This document shows positions 21,816 through 34,130 of a DNA stretch of 64,000 nucleotides, piece by piece. The DNA is from Nageia nagi (taxonomy: Eukaryota; Pinophyta). Position numbers and translations under genes: made by a program. The stretch's first letter is position 1. Each line of letters begins with the position of its first letter. Location of the stretch: NCBI GenBank assembly GCA_050084985.1, contig JBITNC010000001.1, positions 81,158,001 to 81,222,000 of the forward strand. Reading direction: 5' to 3'. Under the pieces are notes generated by a model that was not told the origin of the DNA, made no database searches, and was given only the letters and a program-made list of their open reading frames with translations.

Positions 21816-22414
21816 TAAAAGCCTCATTGGACCTCATTCTCTCCTCTCCAAAATGAGATTTTGGGTTTATGGTGATGTGAGGCTATGCTCCAGAATGATA
21901 TTTCATTTTTCAGTACCCTAAATCCATTTTTCATTTCCCTGCATCCTCCTTGCAACCCTCTCCAGCTATTTGGGTACCTTGTTTCTTCCATGTCTACTTT
22001 TTTTGCAATAAAATGAAGAATTTGGTAAAAAATTAAGTTATTTAGGGTTTATTTTTTACCATTTTTTTCAATAATATTATGGTTTACATTTTACCATTTT
22101 TTCAATCTTAAATGTTAGATGGTTAACACCTGTAGAATAGTAGAATTGAATAATTTGTAGGTATTACAATGTAGATGTCGTAGAAGATGAGACTTGAGCT
22201 TTCTCTTTTTTTGCTTACTTTACAAAGTGTTTTGGATATTTTCCTATGCCCAAGTCTATGTATAGATTAACTAACGATCTCCCCTACCTACTCATATGAA
22301 TTTTTAAATTGATGATTTGCAATATAAACTAGAATTAGACAATGAAAATCTCCCTTCAAATGCTACCTTTACCAAGAGTATAACCAACTTACTCATTAGA
22401 TTGCAAACCAAGAA

Positions 22415-22690
22415 TCTCTTCCTTGCATTTTGGGTGATGACTTGAATGTTATAAGACACGTACGAGAAATTGAATGAGGGATAATACATATTAAACCATG
22501 CATAAATATATAATTTAATGAATTCATAGACCATTTACATGTAACATATACCTTTTATAAAAATGGGACCTTCACTTGGTCAAATAAAAAACTATTTGAT
22601 CAAAGAATCCAAAAGAAAATTGAATGCTTTATATTATCTACACATTAGATGGAAAATAAGATTATTCTTTAATTATAATTTCTTCCAAAT
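22415..22690 (+). pseudogene. LINE endonuclease fragment
   Basis: Reads LPCILGDDLNVIRHVREIE, then after stops FNEFIDHLHVTYTFYKNG and TFTWSNKKLFDQRI. This matches the C-terminal part of LINE AP-endonucleases (GDFNV...NGxFTWSN). The catalytic GDFN has become GDDLN. Later sequence to about 23260 may be more of the same LINE but is too decayed to assert. It reads on the plus strand and is not joined to the LINE copies at 1 or 15766. Confidence 0.65.
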
Positions 22691-24929
22691 CTAGTAGGTA
22701 AAATAATTATTTAATGAATTTTTATTGGAAGAGCCTTCAAAACCTCAAGCTTCTCTCTTTTGATTCCAAAAACTATTGTTATATCATTTTTGATATATTG
22801 GTCTTAACTAAAGAAAGGAAGTGATGATACCATAATGACTGACCCCATGGAGAAGATAAAGATCCTAAAAAGATTCAAAAAAAGGATATCATTTCATTAA
22901 GTCTAACATGCCCATGTAATGGATATAAAAGGTTTCTACAAAATAATTTTGAATATAAAAATTAGCAAATCCATCATGTATGAAAAATATGTTTTTTAAA
23001 AAAATCTAAATAAACTTTGTTATATTTTAATTAGATTTTTTATTTTGTTATATATAAGTCAACAATGCTAATACTACCTTAATGATATTAATTTTGAAAT
23101 GGTCAACAATCATTTTCATAAAGATTTAAAAATCATGAACATGATTAGAAGGTCATTTATGGAAACCATTCAAGGGCATATTCCTCAAGAATATAAGAAA
23201 AAAAACTTAAGTCACAACATTTCATCATGAAAACTACAAATAGGGGGCAAAAAGTTCCAAACCAAAGAGAAAATAAAAAGTAAGATATCTATGACCTTAT
23301 TGTACCTGTATGTGTCATTGATTTAGACTCCCAATGATCTATGAGTAAGATATCTAGTGACCTTATTATACCTGTATGATTTGGTTCTTATCATTTAAAC
23401 TAATATCTATATCTTCCCTAGGTCTATCAGAGCTAGTGAAGTAGTTTGTGACAAGTTAAAATTATGAAAGGTGGGAGGTAGCTGGATGAGATCTCTTGTG
23501 CCCATAAAGCTAGTTTCTTCTCAAAAGTTATAAAGTCCAAGGTAATGTTGGTACTCATAATTGAATAACATGAGTCACACCTAAAGAGGCACTATAATCT
23601 ACCTCGAATCTCAATATATACAATGAAAAATAAAATGATGTAGAGTCTTTACTTCCCCTAGGAAGTAAAATATACATATTTATTTCTTTCTTTGTATATG
23701 ATGATTTATCTCAACATGAAGATTATAAGAGCATACTCAAAGTTTTCCATTGAAGACTTATATGCCATGTGTTATAGGTTATTAGAGGTATTAATGAGGT
23801 ACCATCTTACCATCTTGAATATGGAGAAAGTACTCATGATAGAAGCATAACTTGGAGGATTGAGGGTAATGAGAGATATTCAAATGCAATAAGTATACTA
23901 AAGAGTGATATATTTTTGAATCCCATAAAGTATCATTGTCTTCTTATTCTATAATATAAGTTGATGAACTCTAAGGGAATGATTATAACAAAAATAATAA
24001 TAATTAGGTTTATTTATAACATATTCAATTTAACCAATTAATCACAAAATAGTAGTAAATAATTCTATGAAAAATGATAATGACCTAATTGACCTTGACT
24101 TATCAAACTAGATTTATGAAAGATACAAACTTGTACTTTACCTATTATGAAGAATGAAGGTGATATTCAATCAAAAGAAGATAAATGATGAGCTTCTTCA
24201 AAGAATGGAGCCACCAATCTGACCTCAACCTAACACTGGTACTAGGATCCCAATGGCATTGTTTGGTTACCTTTTCATAATGCCTCACCTTTTTACTCAA
24301 TGTTATCATTGTTCCTTCAAAGCTCAAAATATCATGCATAAATAAATGTAAAAAATCATAGGAATGCAAAGCTCACAGTATAACAAAATCTAGATATGAT
24401 AGGTGGTGTTAAGAAACATTGATAAGGAATGATATAAGTAATTTCCACCTATCAAGGTTTTAGGATCATATCATAATTGCTTATGCACAACCCCTCCACT
24501 TTTATAGGTAACATGTATAGTGCTAAAGCTCCTCCATAGGTTTATTATGATGCCATACTGACTATTATCATAAAACATAAAGGTAGATTAGAGTGCATAA
24601 TGATAAGAACATTTATTTAATAAAATAAATAAATCATTTTAAATACCTAAAAGGGTATTTTAATTAAATTAAAATTCCTTTTCATATTTTAACATATACC
24701 CCAATTTGAATATGATTTGATACTTTTTGGATAAAAGATAATCAAAGCATAAATTCAAAGAATAATAAGAAAAGTAAGAAAGCACTCCCTAAAACGTTAT
24801 GTCATTACGATAGCTTTGGATGCCCCAAATTTGTTATTTATATTATGGCCCCTTTTTTGATTGGTTGTAACATGATGGACCTCTCATAATATGAGCAATC
24901 CAAGGTGAACCTGAAAAGAATCTTTGATA

Positions 24930-24948
24930 TAATATATATATATATATA

Positions 24949-24990
<42 letters not shown>
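24930..24990. repeat. (TA)n / TATAATATA microsatellite
   Basis: About 60 bp of TA with two AATA interruptions. Short frames over it (runs of Ile-Tyr) are artefacts. Confidence 0.95.
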
Positions 24991-24991
<1 letters not shown>

Positions 24992-25129
24992 CTTGTGTAA
25001 GATATCTTTAATAGAGACATTAAACATCATAATATGAAAATTATGTAAAGGATATGACATCAAAATTATCCTTGGTAACTTACCCACCAAGAGTTATGAA
25101 GATAAATTGCCTAATTAACTGATCAACTT

Positions 25130-25330
25130 AGATTCCCAAGACACCATGCTACCATGGAGTTTTTATATGAATGTAACTTCCTTACAAAGGTGTCAAATGA
25201 TAATATTAACCCTTCCTTACAAAGGCATAAAATTATAATAATGACCAAATTAGTTTTCCAAGACACCATGTTTCCATGGATTTATTGATAAGAGTGCCCC
25301 TCCCTTATAAAGGAAGTTGATGATAAGAGT
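25130..25330. repeat. Diverged ~120-bp tandem pair
   Basis: CCAAGACACCATG.T.CCATGGA occurs near 25136 and 25258, each followed by a C.TTA.AAAGG motif and GATGATAA/AATGATAA. It may lie inside the Gypsy-3 LTR. Confidence 0.6.
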
Positions 25331-25639
25331 AATAACATGATATGAAAAATATTTTTGACATATGATATGATTTTATAAGCATCATTTATGATAAGTAATT
25401 TTTACAAAAAAGGAAGGTAAAATAACAAAACCCATTATCCTTTCATCATGTTATTGTAGTTAAGAAGGAAAATTTAAATATTTTGACATTTTTGACCTTT
25501 ATAATGTAACAACATCATTAGGAATACAATAATGCTGCTAGGTTATTGTCTACTTTTCCAAAATAATTAGTATCCAAAAATGTATAAATGCATATATTTA
25601 TGAAAAAGATCAAACATAAAACTTTTTTAAATGCATAAA

Positions 25640-26321
25640 TTTTATTGGATTACATTCCTCTTTACCTTTGATTATGGATAATTTATATGCACATTATCCA
25701 TAATTTGCAATGACAACATAAGGACCTATTGAGTTAGATTCGAACTTACCTCTTTTTTTTTTCATCTTCTAGTGCTCTTGTGTTGGAAAGATTTTCCTTA
25801 AATATTAGGTAACCTACCTTTAATTCTTTAGTCTTGATTTTAGAGTGATAGACATGAAGTTGTTCTAGATCATTAACCTGTTTTCATCTAGAACCTCTAG
25901 CTAGGCTAGTCTATCTTTTCTTTTATCTTCCAAGAATGAGATCAAATAGTGACACATGTAATGATGGGATATCTAGCTCTAACATAACTATGACTTCATC
26001 ACCATACATTAAGGAGAAAGGATTTTCCCTTACAAAAGTCCTTATATTTGTTATTTAGGCCCAAAAAGCATAAGGAAATTGTTCATGCCAATCTTTTTCA
26101 TGCTTTACAATCGTTTTGGATATGATACTCTTTATGACCTTATTAGAAGCTTCGACTTAACCATTACCTTGGGGATAATAAGATGTAGAGAATTTAATTT
26201 ATTTTTATGATATTTATCATAAAATTCTCTAACTCCATTAACTCTAAAGCTTGTACCATTATCCATGAACAATTTAGAAGGAACATTATGTATCTAGAAA
26301 TGATAAATTCAATGATCTTAC
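25640..26321 (-). pseudogene. Gypsy-3 integrase, C-terminal half
   Basis: On the minus strand 26321 downwards reads SKIIEFI, then VPSKLFMDNGTSFRVN (second catalytic Asp in DNGT). SYYPQGNG follows, then EASNKVIKSI (catalytic Glu), HEKDWHEQFPYAFWA and RENPFSLMYGDEV. This is the integrase core and C-terminal region of a Tat-like Ty3/gypsy element, with few stops. It is cut at 26321 by Gypsy-2; the N-terminal half continues at 39406-40140. Catalytic Asp and Glu are recognisable on this side. Confidence 0.85.
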
Positions 26322-27955
26322 TATTGATCAATATAGCATAACCTCAAAGGGTTTGGTCTAGTCATGTTCTCGACTACTCACAATGGTAGGCTCCTTGAGA
26401 GAGAAAAAGGTGGTGGGGATGCACTCATGTTGGTTTTTTGCTCTATCTCCAATTTTTATACTGGTTCCTATCTATATATAAGGTTAAAAGTAACTAGAAA
26501 GAAATGAAAGGATAAAGAGTTATAGGAAAGAGATAAGTAAATAAAAAGAGCTATAAAATAAGAAATATACAACTCAAACATTGTATCAAAGGCAACAATC
26601 CATTCCAAGATCAAGAATAGTAAGCTATCTCATAGTTGGGGTCTTGCAATCACAATACATAGCCATAATTTAAAGAAAATATTTCACACATAACATTCAC
26701 AAAAGTAATAAATAACCACTTTGTTGCAAGAGGGCAAAGCATTGTATATTTGTATTATGATATGTGAATATATCTTAGATATTTGGGTAACTTTGCTAGA
26801 ATGTTCGACCCTTTTGATCTTTAAAAGTTAGCTATTTATACATTCTTCCCCCCTTCTTGAGTGGTTGTGTTTCATTAATATACATAATTGCTTGCATTGA
26901 ATGAAGTAACTAAAACAACACTATTTATAATAAATACTACAACTATGTTAGATTACATAGTGAATAAGTACCATCATCATGACTATCTGGGAATTTGTAA
27001 TTTTTGAACAGTCATGTCCATAGAGCCGCAATCCTTCTAACATGTCATTGATTGCACTGTGTTAAACCTTGTAGTTGATTGAATATGGAATTGTACTTGT
27101 TTAAATAATTATTTATCTACAAATTGATAGGTATAATTTGGTACTATGCTCTATCGCCTATTATCTACTTGTCTACAACCTTTATGTCTTTACTATAGAT
27201 GTTAGTAATCAGAGTAATGGTGGTTGGTAAAAATTATGTCAACTTGGTTCAAGAAGAAACTACCACTATTATATGGAAATGAGTTGGTGTTGACACATTA
27301 ACAAGGTGGACCTAAGGGTTCCTTATTATGCATTACTCTTACATTTGCTTGATGGATTCTATTTTCTTTATCTAGGCTTTGTTGATGATATAGCTCTTTC
27401 GAGACTTGCTAATTTTAGTCAAAAATTATAATGTCATCACTCAGAATTGGTAGGATTTATTTGATGTCTTCATAAATCTTCATCCACCATTACATGTTCT
27501 AGGACCCACTAATTTCAATCAAAATCTATGACATCATCATTCAAAATCAGTGGGCTCTATTTGATGTCTTCATAAATCTTCACCTACCATTGCTTGTTTT
27601 GGGACCTACTAATTTCAGTAAATAATTATGATATCATCACTCAAAATTGGTAGACTCTATTTGATGTCTTCATAAATCTTCACTTGTTATTGGTTATTTT
27701 GATACCTACTAATTTCAATAAAAAATTATGACATCATCACTTAGAATCAGTGGGATTTATTTGATGTCTTTATAAATCTTCACCCACCATTGCTTATTCT
27801 AGGACTTTCTAATTTTAGTCAAAAATTATGATGTCATCATTTAAAATTGGTGGGCTCTGTTAGATGTCTTGGATCTAAATTCATACAACTCTTGGACACT
27901 TGTATTAACAATTCATGGACATTGTAAGAGAATGAATATAACTCCCAAACATTCT
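26322..27955 (-). repeat. Gypsy-2 3' LTR (inner end truncated)
   Basis: Collinear with 37617-39245, e.g. GGTGGTGGGGATG, AAATGAAAGGATAAAGAGTTA and GCAAGAGGGCAAAGCATT. Ends near ACTCCCAAACATTCT, about 150 bp short of the other LTR. Confidence 0.85.
27398..27872. repeat. Five ~100-bp tandem repeats in the Gypsy-2 LTR
   Basis: Each unit reads ACCTACTAATTTCA..., then an 8-mer like TGACATCA, then ATC...AAATTGGTGGGCTCTATTT and GATGTCTTCATAAATCTTCA. The other LTR has the same array at about 38700-39170. The 8-mer varies as TGACATCA, TGATGTCA and TGATATCA. Confidence 0.88.
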
Positions 27956-27959
27956 TTAT

Positions 27960-30900
27960 GGGAAATAATAACTTTGAATTATCATTAGATAAAACTTTAT
28001 TTGTTGTAATGATAGTTTATAGCTCAGCCTCAACCTATTTGACCTTATAAGCATCAATGATTATAGCTTGAGCTTTGAGATCTTGTATTGTTTGATTTGC
28101 AGCATCTAGCTCAGCTTGTGTTATTATTATGCTCTTATCAAATTTTGATTTCTATTTATCAAACTTTACAATCAAGTATTTATTTTTATTTTTGCAACCC
28201 AACTACTATTCTATCTTTAAGGGAGTAGAATTTCTTATACTAATCTATTTTTTTATTCAATTTTTCTTAGTCTCCATTACTTGAAGGCTTTTATTGATTG
28301 CCATTGAAGTATTTACCAAGAATCTTAACTGGTTAATTACTGATGCAATATACATATTTACATCAATTATAGCCATGGGAGTAGTATCCAATTATCCTTA
28401 TTTTATAGGCATCTATGCTATTTTAATATCTCCCATTTCTATCACCTTGCTCAAAATTTTTGATTATTGGTTAGGAAGCATAGGAGGATTATTAACAAAA
28501 GTTGCCCAATTAATGGGTTCTACAATTTATGTAGAAAAAATAGATTTTATCTCCTCTTGTGAGGTTATTTAAATCAAAGAATTGGGAGGAGTAACACCAA
28601 CTAAAGTAGATGTCACAACCTATTGGGTGGGTAGTGACTACTGGGGAGGTGTTAGCTCTTAAACTTCTATTTCTTCCTTTGGCTATTCCATGACCTTATC
28701 TTCATCATTTGCTTTATCCATTAGGTTAAAGTATTACTTATTTCTAGATTCATCATCATCATGATCATGATCATCATCATCATCATCACCATCTCTAAGT
28801 TCTCCTCTAGGTGCAACTATTGCAGATCTACTAGCTCCAAATATGCTTTCCCTACCTTTTTGAGTTAGAGTTTGCTCTTTTTGAGCTTTGTTCTTACATC
28901 TAGGCTCTTTATGTAGCACCAATGTTTGCATCTTATATCTCTCTTAGCTCTTCTATATCAAAAAACTTTGCCTCTTTTGCCACTACCTTTGGAATTTCTT
29001 TTGTAGCTTTTGAAGTTGGAGGTATAGTCATTTATGATTGTGACCTTTTTGTAGTGGTGCAATGCTTTTTTACATGCCTCTCTTCTTTCTCTAGGGTTTG
29101 TTGTTTTTGAGCAAGGATTTGAATTTTCTTGTTCTTCTTTGGAGAAAGCTCCTAGGAAGAGGTGGTAGTGTCTAAAGGATTTTGCTCTCCTTTCTTTGAA
29201 AGCTCAACCATGCTGCATGGTTTTCCTACCTACATTAGCCTTGCTCTTGTAGTATATTTTTCTTGAAAATGAGGAGGAAGAGGCTATCCCAACTTTTTCA
29301 AGAGATCTTTGGCATATTCAACCTCCCAATACTTATCATATTTGAATTTATCAAATAATTCACTCTCTATATGGTGAATTTTTGTTGTATACTCAAATCT
29401 AAACTTTGTAAAATAATAAATTTTATTAGGATCCCACCCAAGATTTGCTAACTGGGTGACAATTTCTAGGTTAAGGATAAAATCTTATCACTTATTTTCC
29501 TAATTTCTATATTTCCTTATCTCCTCAAGGGCCATCCAAGCCTTATTTAGGGGTGTGAACTCCCAATTAAGGTACATTTCTACTTGTTGTTTAGTTTTAT
29601 TTATAAAATATTCTATATGAGACTTACTCTTATGGATAAAAGTTGAATATTTTTTGCTTGAATTTATTACTTGGGTCATTTCTCCTAAAGGGTCATACAT
29701 CCATGGAACTTCCACTATATCTAATTTAAAAGTTTATACAATAAATTCAACTATACTATCTTTACATCCTATTTCTAAAAGAGTAAAATTTTTAGTAGAA
29801 GTTAGTATATCTACAATAGATTTAAAATTACCCTCAGACCTATATTTGATTTCTATGGCACAAATTTGCCTTCCCATTTCTATTGAATACAGCTAAGGGG
29901 TTACATACTTAGGTAATAAAAAAGGTTTCTCAAAATACCCATACATAATTATTATGATGCGATCTCTTAAGAAGTACCAATCACCAATTTTTTTTCCTCC
30001 ATGTAGCTTCTTCATTATACTTTTATGTAGTTTTTTAGAGAGTTTTTTGATCAAAATTTGTACTATTATTGCATAGAACTTGTCCATGAACTCATAGTAT
30101 AATCCATGCAACTTACTCAAAATTGGTACCATTAGGTCAATTGGTACTGGTGCAGCATTGGGATTCATCAGTTAAACTAGTAGCCCTACCTCTATAAGTT
30201 TGTAAATATTTTGATAGGTGAAGAGCCACTAAAGATATGAGGAGTGTATAAGGTCTGATTTTTCAATTTTGAATAGACACCTCTTTATTTTATTAGTAAT
30301 GAAATTTGGAAAGTCATAGTAGACATAAGCCTCTATAATATTGTAAGCCATACATACCATGGATTCATCTACTTCAATTTGTATTCTCTTTTCTAGAATA
30401 ACTACCAGTGCCTACAACACTTCTCTATCCTTTTTTCTTTCAAATAAGGCTATCTAATAGCTTGGCCAAAGATGGGCCTTCTTGCTATCTTGATATCTTC
30501 TACTAATCTAGCTCACATTTCATCTTGATTGACATAGAATTCATTCTTCTTATTTTTTAAATCAATTTATTTCTTCACATGAAAAGTCAGTCAATTGGAA
30601 TAGCAAATGCTTAGATGATGGAATTAGAAGAGTAATCTAGTATTACTTCAAACTTTGGCTCTAATGCATCTCCCTCTTTTGGGTTCTTGAACATTCCTAT
30701 CTGGTAACCCTTCTGATGATGTCTATGTGCTAATGAATATAACAACTTAGGGTAAGTAAATGAATCATAGGATATATGATAAGCTAGGCCTTGATTACTC
30801 ATGACATCCCTTTTTGAATGAGCCAATAACTTCCCTTTTTTGATGACCTCAGGTGTTATGTGCTATAGAAGAATATGGATGTTATCAACTCTTCGTATGT

Positions 30901-31069
30901 CTATATGATTGATTACCCCCATATTAGTCCAATTTATTCTTGAGGCATTCTGAAGATATTCTTCTTGCATGGTCAAAAGGTTAGTGTCGAGTTGATCTAT
31001 TTCAGTTATAGAGGATGATTGAGAAGTTGCCATGATATCAACACCTTTCCTTGAACCTCTAGTTATCAT
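27960..31069 (-). pseudogene. Gypsy-2 accessory ORF (conserved unknown protein with coiled coil)
   Basis: Opposite-strand homologue of the Gypsy-4 ORF. It starts MITRGSRKGVDIMATSQSSS at 31069, then LAYHISYDSFTYPKLLYSLA (30720-30785), IQIEVDESMVCMAYNIIE (30320-30390), and PIDLMVPILSKLHGLYYEFM with KKIGDWYFLRDRIIIIMYGY (29940-30130). MGRQICAIEIKY follows (29843-29878), then VPWMYDPLGEMTQVI (29670-29715) and YYFTKFRFEYTTKIHHIE (about 29370-29425). An acid/Lys-rich linker and a coiled coil (about 27980-28570) end it where the LTR is fused. It is separated from integrase by about 500 bp. No known domain is recognised. Original length probably about 1,000 residues or more. Confidence 0.7.
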
Positions 31070-31570
31070 TTGAAAAAGGTAATATAGGCTATGTAAGGTC
31101 CTACAACTTTCTATCTTTTGATTTAATTCAACTCTAAAATTTGTAAGTTTTGAATGCTCTACAAACTTATGTGCTTAAAATTTGCTAAGTGTTGAACTAA
31201 AGGGTATGGGGGAATGTTATTCATCCAAGGTTAGTGAAATTTCCATTAATGGAAATTAATATTTGAGGATCTTGATACCCATGCATTATATGAATTGAGC
31301 TGGCATAAGTTGGATAAGTAGTTTAAAAGCATGCCAAACTTAATTTGTGGTACTTATGCAATGGTTTATGAAATCTAAGGAAATCTTTCCTTAAATGCTA
31401 CCTTATTCAGTTTATGGCTGAGTAGTGCATCAACATTAACTCTTAATCATTCCAAATTAATGATAAATATTAATGGCTACCTACTTTTTGAGAACTATGT
31501 GTCAAATATGTACAAGTCCCTTTTTTTGTTTGAAAACTATTTACAAGATACATTGCTTTGTGAGTACTAC
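31070..31570. other. Gypsy-2 spacer between integrase and accessory ORF
   Basis: About 500 bp with no coding resemblance. It may hold a splice acceptor or internal promoter for the accessory ORF, but none can be singled out. Confidence 0.45.
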
Positions 31571-32760
31571 AAGATCATCTCATCACTTGGTAATGTTTCA
31601 AATATATCTTATTGATGGGAATAGGTAATTCCTAAGACTTGATAATATCTTACAATTTTAATGTATTACTTTGCATGGCTAGAGTGATGATGTAAGGTTC
31701 GATCCAAAGAGAATCAAATTTTTGGTGTCTTCTAGGCTTTACTCTTTCCTTATCTCATTTGAGGACAATATCACCTAGTTCAAACTTCACCTAAGAAGAT
31801 TTTTTCTTATCAAACCACTTCTTGACAATGTGCTAATGATGCTAGAATGATTCATATGCTTTGTTTCAATCTTCCTCCAATTTTAGGTGCTAACTATACC
31901 TGGATTATAGTGGTTCAAAGTGATGGTCCTCCATTTCTTGTAGGATTTTCAATGTTGATAACTCCATGTATATCGGAAACACAAGTCTTTTACCATATAC
32001 TAATGCATATGGGGATGTATATTATTGATTTCATACTAATCTTGTCTACCCATAATGCAAAGTTTAATTATGTATGCCATTGTTTGGGATTCCCTTCAAT
32101 TGTTCTCTTAATGATCTGGGTTAGATTTTTGTTAGTTGATTTGGCTAACCCATTACCTTGTGGGTAGTAGTTTGAAGAGAATAACTAGTACAGTCCATAT
32201 TGAGCTATAAAGCTTGATAAATTATCTCTAATAAATATCAGGCCTTTATCTAACACAATAGTCTATGGGATTCCAAAGTGAGTGATTATCATTTTAATTA
32301 TTTCTATCATCGCTTTTTGATCTACATTTTTACATGGCATAGCCTCTAACCATCTAGTGAAGTAATCTATTGTAGTCAAAATGAATTATGGCCCACCAAA
32401 GAATTTGAATTTATAACAACAATGAAGTCCATACCCCATTATTGAAAGGATTCCTTGACTACCATAGGTTTAAGAGGCATTGCAGCTTGTCTCCTCTTTC
32501 CCATGAATCTATTGCATTTATCACATTCCTGGGCAATCTTTAATGGATCTTGAAATATAGTGGGCCAATAATATCTAACTTGTAATACTTTTTCTACTAT
32601 AGTTGGTGTACTATAATGCCTACCAAAGAATCTGTAATAAAATTCATGCAATATTCTATGAGATTCATCTTGAGTCACATATCTTAGTAGGGTTTGATTA
32701 AAATTTATTCTGTATAGATGGTCATCTATCATGATACATTTGAGGGCAAGCAACTTGAAT
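31571..32760 (-). pseudogene. Gypsy-2 integrase
   Basis: N-terminal zinc module at 32753-32500: MLALKCIMIDDHLYRINF, HRILHEFYYRFFGRHYSTPT and CDKCNRFMGKRRQAAMPL. The core continues in broken frames with GMDFI near 32430 and YPQGNGLAKSTNKNLTQIIK (about 32105-32165), where the usual catalytic Glu (AES) is Lys. C-terminal part: VKFELGDIVLK, KFDSLW, and LKHYQ near 31580. Two or more stops and a decayed middle part inactivate it. Confidence 0.85.
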
Positions 32761-32841
32761 ATCCTTCTTTAAAATCTATCTAGAGCTAATTTGAAAATAA
32801 AACATGATTTGTTTAATCCAATCACTTTCTTGATTGAGTTG

Positions 32842-34130
32842 CTATTCATCCTCCATAAGAGCGATCATATGTGAAGCTTTATCTATATTTTCATAGAGAT
32901 CCCTACCTTGAATCAACTTGGTTGGTTTAATTTCTATATCATATTCCATTATTTTAGTAATCCAACTAGCCTTTCCTTCACCTAGATCTACTTGTATAAC
33001 ATAATTTCTTACATCTAGATGGATAGTAAATACAAGGATTCTATTATGGGAGACATAATGCTTAAATTTTTTAATCCCTTTCATTATGGAAAACACTTGT
33101 TTTTTAGTAAATGAGTACCTTTGCTAGTGTTGATGCAGTGTTTAACTATGAAAGGTAATCAAATGTTCCTCATTGTTGTCATCCTTTTGTGCTAGAATTA
33201 CAACAATGCTCCTATCTACTCCTTGTGCATACATGATGAAATCTTTTGCCATATTAGAATTTTTAACCATAGGAGCTTCTATTATAGCCTTTTTTATTTC
33301 TTTTAAGGCTATTTTTACTTCATATGACCAAAAAAATACAGCATCTTTCTTTAGCATTGAAGTGATTGGGGATACAATCTTTGAAAAATTATTGATGAAT
33401 TTTCTAACAAAATTGATTTGACCAAGGAATGATTGTAAGGCCTTCTTGTTGGAGGGAAGTGGCAATGTTTTTATAGCTTTTACCCTATATGGATTGATTG
33501 CTAGTCCCTCTTTTGAGACATTATGGTCAAGTAATTTTTTTTGGTTGACTATAAAAATTAATTTTTTTAGATTTATTGAAATGTCAAATTTTATGAATCT
33601 TTCAAAGACTTGTCTTAGATGTTCCAAGTGATCATTTTTGCTTTTGGAAAAAACTATGATATCTTCTAGATAGATCAATATAATCTTATTTATTAGTTTA
33701 TCAAATGCATGATCCATGGCTACATTAGAAAGACCAAATGGCATTTTTTGAAAAGCAAATATCCCCATTTAGTTGTAAATGCAATTTTGAATTTATCTTT
33801 ATCTTTCACCTAAATATGGTTAAATCTTGAGTAACCATCAATTATTAAAAAATAGCAAGATTTGACTACTGTATGGAGGATCTGATCCATAGAAAGGAGA
33901 GGATAATTATCTTTAAGAGACACTTTATTTAAATTTTTTAAATCAACATAAAGTTTAATTTCTCCACTTTTCTTTTTAACAAGAACTAGATTTGCAACCC
34001 AAGAAGAATGCTTGATAGGATAAATAATATTTGAATCAAGCTACTTGATTAACTCTTATTTCATAGCTTCCTTAATTTTTGGGTTGACTGGTCTTTATTT
34101 TTTCCTATATGGTTTGACATCTAATTCAAG
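32842..34130 (-). pseudogene. Gypsy-2 reverse transcriptase and RNase H
   Basis: Frames from 34130 read VNPKIKEAMK, SSWVANLVLVKKKSGEI, LDGYS-like IDGYSRFNHI and FAFQKMPFGLSN (33725-33768). The catalytic box reads YLEDIIVFS instead of YLDD, so the first catalytic Asp of the pair is Glu. Then AIKTLPLPSNKKALQSFLG, INFVRKFINNFSKIVSPI and EYDIEIKPTKLIQGRDL (32880-32960). Stops at about 33770, 33140 and 33100. Lineage by these motifs is the Tat/Athila side of Ty3/gypsy, distinct from Gypsy-1. Confidence 0.88.

Larger units (their letters stand above)
20430..22414. other. Intergenic DNA with local duplications, no gene seen
   Basis: AT-rich; no coding resemblance in any frame. It holds a 30-bp tandem pair (20664-20723, ATGGAGAATT.GTAACATATG), a tandem pair of about 105-109 bp (21136-21345, AGTTAATCTCTTA and GATAAGTGGAAACA) and an inverted repeat at 21705-21815. 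Confidence 0.7.
22691..25639. other. Unidentified AT-rich DNA, probably decayed transposon sequence
   Basis: No gene is seen. The right part is where the 3' LTR of Gypsy-3 (minus strand) should lie, but no second LTR is available for comparison. A short repeat TAAGATATCTA...GACCTTATT.TACCTGTATG occurs at about 23280 and 23345. A (TA)n run and a diverged tandem pair near 25130-25330 are listed separately. Confidence 0.5.

Noticed and set aside
27398-27872. CRISPR-like array
   Set aside because: Units are contiguous ~100-bp direct repeats without spacers, in a plant LTR, and are present in both LTRs.
28734-28931. Asp/His-rich minus-strand frame as an independent acidic protein
   Set aside because: Part of the charged linker of the Gypsy-2 accessory ORF (GAT repeats), not a separate gene.
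33173-33631. Plus-strand frames in Gypsy-2
   Set aside because: Antisense of the reverse transcriptase, which has clear motifs on the minus strand.
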